A DNA stretch of 64,000 bases from Chrysomallon squamiferum (lineage: Eukaryota > Mollusca > Gastropoda > Neomphalida > Peltospiridae), in NCBI GenBank assembly GCA_012295275.1, contig CM022673.1:1328605-1392604 (forward strand). The letters are read 5' to 3'. Shown here in pieces: positions 55,325 through 64,000 of this stretch. Under the pieces are notes generated by a model, which saw only the letters and a list, made by a program, of their open reading frames with translations, was not told the origin of the DNA and did not search any database. Position 1 is the stretch's first letter. Every line of letters begins with the position of its first letter. A program made the translations under genes and the position numbers.

Positions 55325-56924
55325 TATAGAATTTGTTTTTTTGAAATATTGAAATTGGATAAAAAAATAATTCACAGATAATGCATTCTTTTAAAAGAAA
55401 TATAGTTCTTAAATTTGCATTGCCATTTATAATTCTGAACACTGGAATAACAGAAATGAAAGAAAAACACATAAATCATATACAGCAGTATGTTGAGTGT
55501 GAGTGATCATTTAAAAATACAAAAAAAAAAAAAAAACATTACTAATGTGATTTGTGTTATTTTTTTTTTTTTTTTTTTTTTTTTTTATTTTACTGTATTA
55601 TCATTAAATTCTCAGACTGTGTTTCTTTGTGGTTATAAATATGCTGTATTGATACTTAAATACAAGAGTTGCAGGGTAATGTATAAACACTGTCACACAC
55701 AGGTGTGCATAACAGCTTGTTCAGTCTGGCTGTTCTGGTTACACAAAAAAAAAAACAAAATTCTCTTCCCTTCCCTTTGTTTTCCATTAACTTTTTTTCC
55801 TTTTTCTTTTTCCTTTGCCTTCTGTTCCATTAATATTCCTTTTTCTTCCCTTTCTTTCTTTCCTCTTCATTCACTTTTCATGCCTTTTTGTTTTTCATTT
55901 CCAGGACATAACAACACTCAATGGTACTATCATAAACTCAAAATCCTGTTTAGTGCTGTTAATAAAACCAGTACTAGACTAAGAGAAAATTTTAAGACAG
56001 CAGTATATTTGTTTTATTATTCTTCCATTAATCTAAAATGTTTTTTGTAATTCTATGTCAGTGTTTTCCAAAGGCTGTGACACTGAAAACAGTGCTAGTA
56101 AGTAAAATTACCAGATTTAATGTGTGATAAGCATGCAGTACAATAGTTTATTTGGAAGAACAACACAAGGAACAAGTTTGTGTGGAAGGAAGAGATTTTT
56201 AAAGGGGTTTTTTAGTGACTGAAATTATTAACATAATTTTCAGAGGAATGAATTATATTACAATAATAAAAAAAATAATAATATATTGTAAAATGATTAG
56301 TATTTGCCAAAGATAAATATTATTAGTAAAAGTAATGTACATTTCCACTTGTACAGACATAATTTATTTGATGGTTGTTGGGTTTTTTGTTGTTTGGTTT
56401 GGTTTGGTGGATTTTTTAATTTTTTATTTTTTATTTTTTTAATGATATCTTAATGTCAGTGGTCAAAATATAACTTTTTATAAAAAGTCAAATTAACAGT
56501 CGTAAACAAAAACAAAACCTTAAATTTTATCATTATGGGATTTTTATAATTTTATTTTTTATTTTTTTTATTTTATGATATTGATGAGTCAGTGGACAGA
56601 GAAAGATGTTAATCATTGCAGTATAATGAATGATATTACATGTAATCATATATCACATACATATATTTGTACTTTTATGTGCATGAAAGTAGATATGTAG
56701 CATGAAATGTAAAGAATTTAAGTTATTTCAGTTGGTTGAATTATGTATGTTTTTGGTTATTTCAGTATTTTTTTTTATATTTATTTAGTTAACTTTAAAA
56801 AAAAAAAAAAAAATTATTTGTTTACTTAATGTATTTTGTTCTTTTTTGTTTGACATGGTTAATTTAGAGATTGTTGCATTTGATTTCACAAATGAAATGT
56901 TTATTTTTAAATCTAGTTATTAAC

Positions 56925-56955
<31 letters not shown>

Positions 56956-58150
56956 TATATGTTGATTCTATTCCTTCTCATTTTATTTGGTTATATAGCA
57001 ACACTGAATATGTTGAATTTATGTTTATATGAAACAAAGAAGAAGAAGAAGAAAAAGGTAATATTTAATGAAAACATCTGATCTGTAAATATACTATTGG
57101 AATCATTGTTATGTTTTTTTTAATAAGTATTTGTAAGAAGCATATAAAAAAAAAATTAGTTTATTTCAATAAATCCATGTTGTCTTTTTCTCAAAAAGTA
57201 AAACTAGTTTATATGTTAAGGCAGACAGATTGAAATATAAAATAATTATAATAATTTTTAAAAAATAAGAAGAAGTGATCTGGAACTTATAACCACAATA
57301 CATTAGTAAAAAAAATATATATTTTCAAGATATTAATAATTATTTTTAATTTTCAGTCGTGTTCCACATTTAATACTTTTTGATACCTTATCTATAAATA
57401 TTTAACTCTATATGCACTGTGAGTCTAGAAATATGATCAAAGCCTTTCAGTCAGTTTTTTCTCAATCTAACCAGTGTCTCGTGACTTGTAGGTGACTGGG
57501 TTATGTGCTGTTTATGTGATGGAAATTGCTGATGATAAGAAATGAAAACAAAATGCTGTTGTCAAAAAGGAAAATTGCTGCAGCTTTTTGTAATGTTAAA
57601 TTGATTTTATTTATATTTGAACATTAGTACTCAAATTTCATTGATAGAAAATTAATTATAGTGAACATTTTTTTTTAAACAAAAATAAAATTGTTTTTTA
57701 AATTTTTTTTCATTTCTTTCATTTTAAAAGTTGTGTGTGTGGGAGTGTGTGTTTATTTCTTAGTGAATATTTATTTCTGTTATGTTGCAGGTTCATTGTT
57801 GTTGATCTGTTTTTTCTTGTGTGGTGATATATTTTGTTTTAAGGTATTTTGTTCTCAGAATAATTTATGAGATTTGTTTATGTTTTAGGTCATTGTATGT
57901 ACAGCACAGTTATAAAGAAAAATAATCATGCATGCATGCTTATTTTAGCTTTGGTGTACTTAATAGTAAATATCTGTAAATGTATGTCAAAATAATGTGT
58001 ACATCTGTATAAAGTGGGTATTTACAAATCAAAATTGTTGCTTTTGATAATTATATTTTTGATTTTATTTTCCATTTCTAGTAATAAAAAGAAAAAAATT
58101 TGATCTGAACTTTGTTACCTTCATAGGCTGCAGCACATGAGATTTACACA
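54600..58150. other. AT-rich stretch, possible extended 3'UTR or intergenic
   Basis: No gene recognised. The frame at 55490-56050 is poly(Phe) and pyrimidine-driven. Contains (TA)n at 55290-55313 and 56940-56960, and poly(T) at 55560-55586. Confidence 0.55.
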
Positions 58151-58160
58151 GTAAAAAGTT

Positions 58161-58806
58161 AATATAATGAGAATACCCCATGTTTATCATCAGTACAGTT
58201 CAATTTGTAACTGAAAAATAATATAATGAGAATACCCCATGTTTATCATCAGTACAGTTCAATTTGTAACTGAAAAATAATATAATGAGAATACCCCATG
58301 TTTATCATCAGTACAGTTCAATTTGTAACTGAAAAATAATATAATGAGAATACCCCATGTTTATCATCAGTACAGTTCAATTTGTAACTGAAAAATAATA
58401 TAATGAGAATACCCCATGTTTATCATCAGTACAGTTCAATTTGTAACTGAAAAATAATATAATGAGAATACCCCATGTTTTTATCATAACAGTACAGGTT
58501 CAATTTGTAACTGAAAACTGAAAAAGTTCAATTTGTAACTGAAAAATAATATAATGAGAATACCCCATGTTTATCATCAGTACAGTTCAATTTGTAACTG
58601 AAAAATAATATAATGAGAATACCCCATGTTTATCATCAGTACAGTTCAATTTGTAACTGAAAAATAATATAATGAGAATACCCCGTGTTTATACAGTTCA
58701 ATTTGTAACTGAAAAATAATATAATGAGAATACCCCATGAAAACATGAAAATAATATAATGAGAATACCCCATGTTTTTATACAGTTCAATTTGTAACTG
58801 AAAAAT
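58161..58806. repeat. 59-bp satellite array, about ten copies
   Basis: Units begin near 58161, 58220, 58279, 58338, 58397 and 58456 at exactly 59-bp spacing with almost no divergence. Each contains AATATAATGAGAATACCCCA and CAGTTCAATTTGTAACTG. After 58480 units are truncated or rearranged (58480-58545 and 58680-58806). Confidence 0.97.
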
Positions 58807-58828
58807 CCCCCTCCACAATTTTTATTCA

Positions 58829-58876
58829 TTTGATAAAGGACCAGTCCATTTGAACAGTTTGATAAAGGACCAGTCC
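58829..58876. repeat. Short tandem duplication beside the satellite
   Basis: TTTGATAAAGGACCAGTCCA occurs twice, about 28 bp apart. Confidence 0.85.
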
Positions 58877-59209
58877 ATGAACTGTTTATGCCTGGATTGG
58901 CATGAAGGAGTTAAGCTTTGTATATAAAAGAGAGTTTATCAAGTTTGTCCTCCAGGGCGTGCAATTGAAAAATGCAGTGACTTTAAATACAAGTCAAATG
59001 TATCCAAGACATTTACATTAGATCAACAGTTTCTTAAATTTTTCTGAAAATAGGTTATTCAAGCTTCAGTTGGTGGTAAGGTACATGATCAAAAATGGCC
59101 ATTTATTCAAAAAAACAAACACAAGAATGTTGAAATAATTGTTTATTTATATATAAGCATACTGAATGAAGATCCTACATTAAAGAAAAAAGTCAAAACA
59201 CTAGCAAAT

Positions 59210-59234
59210 GGGGTTGAGTATAGTCATCAACCCC
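59210..59234. other. 8-bp stem hairpin GGGGTTGA/TCAACCCC
   Basis: A perfect 8-bp inverted repeat with a 9-base loop, unusually GC-rich for its surroundings. Function unknown. Confidence 0.3.
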
Positions 59235-59239
59235 ACATA

Positions 59240-62238
59240 CAGTGTAATGAAGTCTAATAAATAAAATCAATTTACGAGAATATGCTGGCTGCAGTTTTAT
59301 TTTTCTTCTTTTTTTGTACAGTTTGTACACATTTAAGTATTTTTTACAACACTAATCCACCATCCAGTGTTCTTAACCCTGAATCCAACACAACACTGAA
59401 CCATCAATTGTCACAATAATTTGTAAAGAAAGAAATTAATAAAATATTAACTATTGAAATATGTTTTCAAAGACAATATTTATTATTTTATACCCAGTAT
59501 TATTAGCTCACAAAGCAGTCACAATTTAAAAAGCTGCACCCAGTAAAATGATAAACATTTGTCAAGTTTAAATTCTTATTAATACGATAAAAATTTGGTT
59601 TTAAAAGCATCTCACAATGCCAGCAGATTGTTATGAGAATTTTGAAAAGATTAAAAGAAACCCACATCCACTGATTAAGACAGGTAAAACAACAAAGGAT
59701 TTTCAAAACACATAGTAATACAATGTACAACAGAAAAACTGCAGAAAATCTGCTGAGACATACAAAATGCACTTAGGCGAGAGAGTTAATTTTCATAACT
59801 GGGTGAAATACCTGATAAATTGCATTAAAAACATGAGTACAAACAACATCAATACAGTCAGTAATACTATAATATTTCTCAGAATATGAAATGTCCATCT
59901 AGAAGGAAACTGGTTTCAAAAACATTTGCTTTTTTTTTTTAAAGGCAACTAAAAATTCATTGTTTTACATACACAGCTAGTTTGAAATGATCATCTGTGA
60001 TCTTATTATGCTAAAAATAAAATAAAGTAATAGATAAATAAATATTAATAATAATAATTTCAAAATCCGGTTTTCCTTAAATTTCATTAGGTTAGGATCA
60101 TTTTGGAAATTTATTTTTAATTATATAATTATAAGATAGTATACATTAATTTAGAATATATATTTATTTAAATTATAAAACTTACAACTGATATAGATTA
60201 ATGTTTTTAATGTTATTTAATAATAAATGGTAACTGGATATACACATACACTGAACTACTGGTATATCTGTTGTATTTCCCACATTAATGTATCTAGGTT
60301 AAATGATTCTTTTATTCTGTTACAAAAGACATCTAAATATATGACATAATGGTGTATGATTATTATAAAGTAATCCATGCAATGGCCTTGTCTGTGTAAA
60401 ATAAAACAACATTCAGTTTAGTTTATTTCTTCTTGTATACTATGACATCATATATAATCTTAAGTATCATTTAAAAAACTATTTATTTGATGATCCAAAA
60501 ACCGATCAAAAACAAGAATAATAAAAAAAAAATTAAGCATATATACAAAACAGATTATTAAATTTTTAAATAATAATGATGAAAGAAAATGTTGGAAACA
60601 AAAAATTCATTATGCAAATGTAGTCATAATTACGTATTTGAAAATTTCTTTCTTTATCTTATATTACTTTTTTCTTTTGTTCTTCTTTTTTTGGTTTTCT
60701 TTTTTTTTACAAAAACATTGCTATGTTAAATTATGTTATTTAACTGGTTGAAAGTATTGATAGAAAAAATATCTTTAATCACCCACTCAAAATACATTCA
60801 CTGATGTTTTTGACCTCATTATCAGTGTAAATCAATATCAAATGGGAGTGTCATAAAAATAATCATTTATGGGCATATTTACTTCATAAAACAAGTGCAG
60901 CCAGATTTTAATAACACAGATAAAAAAAAGTTTATCTTGTGACTGTATAACTATCAGATACTTGAAGTAATTTTACATAATGATGGAATCCATGAACAAA
61001 TGGGCTTGTGTGTGATTTGATAAATAATACAACTGATGTTAATATTGTAATTTTAATCAGTTCTTTATAGAATTATTTTTGTGTGATCTAAATTTTAAAA
61101 CAAAATACCCAGCTGTGTTTATAAACAAATATCAAAAGAGGAATGATAAAATAATGTGTTTTAAAAATATTTATTGTTCAGTAGCAAAGTGACAAATAAA
61201 TTATTTATAAATTAAGTTTGATAAAACTAAAACTTGAGGTAAGACCCTTTTCTAAAAAAAAAAAAAAAAAAAAAATGATAGCAGCAACAGTCTATACAAA
61301 AATGAATTATGGGAAGATGGCTGAATGACCAGTCCTTACTCTTGTATGATAGTTGATGATGTTAACTTTCCCAAAACCTTTCTGAACTATTCATTTCATT
61401 ATTTACATTTGTATACATTTCTAATCTCTGTGGTTTAATTGTAACCTGTTAATAAAAGAATGAATGAATGGATCTTCGCTTTAATGACACTTTCAACACA
61501 TTTCTAATATCAACAGTTGTTGATGGAGCAACTTCAAAAAACAAAGAAAGCAACACTATTGAGTTTAACCAAGAGTTCATTCCCCTTAATTTTGATGTTG
61601 CCTGAATCTGCAAATACATTATGCATAATATTGATCAAAAACAAACTATCGTTTTTTCAAAAACAGTCTCTCATCTAACAGGCAAGGAAGTCAATATATT
61701 TTTTCTGCAGAAAGCTAATTTTAGATTTTAAGCACAAATTCATGATTCAAGACATTTTTGAAAATGAATGACAAAGAGAAATGACGGTAATTTATATACT
61801 AAAACACAGGACAGTTTTCTAGTAGACAATTTTAAATATTTTTTTTTTTTTTTTATTAATTACTAAAATTATTATGAAAAGTTTGCATACAACATTAGTG
61901 CACCAGCTCCTATTCAATAATTTAATCATTGTGATAATTATTATCAATTATTTCCAGGATTAATGAAGCACTTTAAAATTTTATGTTTATAAAGAAATTT
62001 ATAATAACATTCACTCAACTGCTATACTTAACAAATGTAGCAACAAAGCTAAAGATAACAATAAATAATCTTTTGTTATTTTGCACAATTTTTTTTTTTT
62101 TTTTTATTAGATCAAGATGCACAGTAAAAGCTGTAGCAGCAACATTTTCTGTTTAAAAGTATGATGATGTAACAGTAGTTTTTCAAGATGGTGGTAATAT
62201 AACTGATGTTAAGATTTTCCTGGTTTTTTAAATAATTT
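59240..62238 (-). other. AT-rich stretch, possible long 3'UTR of the Jupiter-like gene
   Basis: No coding exon is recognised. The terminal exon to the right ends at 62239, and minus-strand AATAAA signals occur far downstream (59142-59147, 59102-59107). A 3-kb 3'UTR is possible but unproven. Contains poly(A/T) runs at 61254-61275 and 61839-61854. Confidence 0.3.
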
Positions 62239-62324
62239 CTACCAAAGCCCATGCGAGGCACCTCCTGGTGGATTTCCAACACGAATCTGAGGTCGCTTTG
62301 GTTTCTTGTCATCAAACTGCTCAC
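62239..62324 (-). CDS. Terminal coding exon of a Jupiter/JPT (HN1) family gene, partial
   Basis: On the minus strand an acceptor CTTTCTTTTACCAG (ending 62325) is followed by two codon bases and then EQFDDKKPKRPQIRVGNPPG, GASHGLW and a stop at 62241-62239. The ending PPGGxSxGLW matches the C-terminus of Drosophila Jupiter and resembles the NPPGG ending of vertebrate JPT1/HN1, small, largely disordered, microtubule-associated proteins. Only about 28 residues are visible. Upstream exons, expected to carry another PPGGGS motif, are not found up to 64000, so the gene continues past the right edge or has a long intron. Paralogue identity cannot be set. Confidence 0.5.
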
Positions 62325-64000
62325 CTGGTAAAAGAAAGAAAGATAACTCTATAATAAACTGAATCTCTGATAGAGGAACAGATTTTGGGGATGATATTCT
62401 ATAAATAACATTTAACATTATTTTACACATTGTATGTAGAATAAATACTATTTTATCTAATGTTTCAATAAACATCATGAAATGTCTTCAAAATGATGAA
62501 ATGATCAAAATATATATTAGGTGACCATGACTGATTTGTAGAAAATATTCAAAATGAGATAGCAATTTAAAAAGACCTATCATGTCTGGGTCCCAAAAAA
62601 AAATGAAAGGACATTTTTTTATTTTTAAAAATAATGTAATAAAATGGATGGAAAGTTTTTTTTTAAATCATCATAATAAATGGAAAATGCTGAAGATGAA
62701 TGTGAAGTTTAAAAAAAACAAAAAAAAAATATATATATATATATATATATTCCTCAAAATGAATCAGTACTATGAAAAAATAATCACCTTGTCATACACA
62801 ATAAAATGATGAATACCAGTGCAACATATAATATACATTTGGGAAATATTTAGATTCCATTTTGCCATATAGTATTTAAAAAAAAGATCATGGCAACATT
62901 TTTTCCAGGATTCAACCAACTAATGCTGGAACAGTCTTTTATATTTATGGTATTTGACTGTACATTTCAAAATACATTGGAACAAACACAAGTATGTCTA
63001 TCAACTCTATGACACAAATCTTAAAATTATCGCTGTAAAATAATCAAATGCATCCTACAACTAGAAAACACACAAATAACTGATAACTGTTAGACTATCA
63101 ATGTCACACATAAAATACCTGTAGTTATTAATGCATGCAAGTATAACATGTGGTAAGCGTATAAAACACAGTAATTATTTGGAATAGCAATGTAGGAATC
63201 ATTCAGGACAGTATGAACTCTCAAGGGTTTGATATACTGATGAAATGATATGAAGAATGATGAAGAGTGTGTGTGTGTGTGCGTAAACTGAACAGAAGAC
63301 AGAAATAGAGACAGAGAAAAACAGACTGACAGACAGGTGGAGAGATTCAGAGAATGACACAACAGACAGAGATAGAGAGAAAGAGTGAAAAAATACAGAA
63401 AGGCAGAGACAAGAGAGAGGGAAATAATAAGAAAAAGAAATGGATCTGTCATTTAACTTTATTTTTTAAATACAATGCTCTAACATCTGAATAATCAGAA
63501 ATCATAATACACCTGGTACTAAAAAACACAAAACATACCAGTGTATATACTGGTTGTGTTTTTACTTAATACTTATAGTCGTACAAAATTAAACATTTTA
63601 AGTTGTAATGTTTATGTTTTTAAGCTTTTGCAGCAAGTTTTTATTTTGATTAGAATGTTTTGAGGTTTTCGTAAAAGGTAAGGTTAGTAAGCAGCCAAAA
63701 ATCAAAGATTATTTGGTTACACTGCAAAATAAATAATTTTATCTTTTTTTCATATTTTTTTTTCAAAGGTAAACAAAATAATTTAAAAGCATTTTTGACC
63801 CATGAAATATAAAAAAGGTTCATACTGTATTATTGTTAGTTCATAAAGTTTGTACATATTCAGTTTGTTTTTCTTTTTTTAAATTAATTTTTTTTTGTGT
63901 GTGTCTTGTGTGTTTTGTTTTTCCTTTTTCTTAAATTATTTTTATACCCTACAAAGTTTATTAAAATCTTTCCTTTTTTGAAAAAAAAAGAAAAAAAGAA
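62325..64000. other. AT-rich stretch, probable intron of the Jupiter-like gene
   Basis: No exon recognised. Holds (TA)n at 62730-62750, (TG)n at 63268-63281, and degenerate GACA/GAGA to 63425. The minus-strand frame at 63090-63452 is simple-repeat driven. Confidence 0.45.

Noticed and set aside
55490-56050. 186-codon frame downstream of MFSD5
   Set aside because: Dominated by poly(Phe) from a T run and pyrimidine-rich sequence; no domain.

Overview
The window is animal nuclear DNA. It is strongly AT-rich, with spliced genes bearing GT/AG introns, very long gene-poor stretches, and an extreme load of simple repeats ((TC)n, (GTA)n, (CATA)n, (ATT)n) and ~30-bp minisatellites. Protein homologies are metazoan. 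The repeat style and the intron-poor GPCR suggest a mollusc, most likely a cephalopod; this is inference, because no species-diagnostic gene is present.

Layout. From 1 to about 25.1 kb lies a repeat-filled region with no convincing gene. At 25,184-25,340 (minus) there is a good candidate first coding exon of an unidentified single-pass membrane protein, ending in a consensus splice donor. Its intron would run leftward into the repeat-rich DNA. From 25.4 to 41.6 kb is gene-poor DNA with a cluster of four POU octamers at 34.04-34.13 kb, a GC-elevated island at 36.3-36.5 kb, and SINE-like scraps. A decayed, internally deleted hAT transposon with terminal inverted repeats lies at 41,658-42,510.

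The dense part is 42.9-54.6 kb. It holds a 389-residue class A GPCR on the minus strand, in one coding exon with a probable 5'UTR exon at about 46.0 kb. A complete six-exon METTL1 (tRNA m7G46 methyltransferase) follows on the minus strand. Divergently from it, across roughly 0.2 kb, lies MFSD5 (molybdate-anion transporter, MFS family) on the plus strand, with its whole CDS in one exon and a spliced 5' leader. The METTL1/MFSD5 pair probably shares a bidirectional promoter. A METTL1 intron carries a 179-bp MITE.

From 54.6 kb to the end is AT-rich DNA with a 59-bp satellite at 58.16-58.81 kb and, at 62,239-62,324 (minus), what looks like the last coding exon of a Jupiter/JPT (HN1) family gene whose upstream exons lie beyond the right edge.

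No operon-like cooperation is expected. METTL1 and MFSD5 are housekeeping genes that probably share only regulatory DNA, and the GPCR is an orphan receptor. Repeat boundaries were read by eye.
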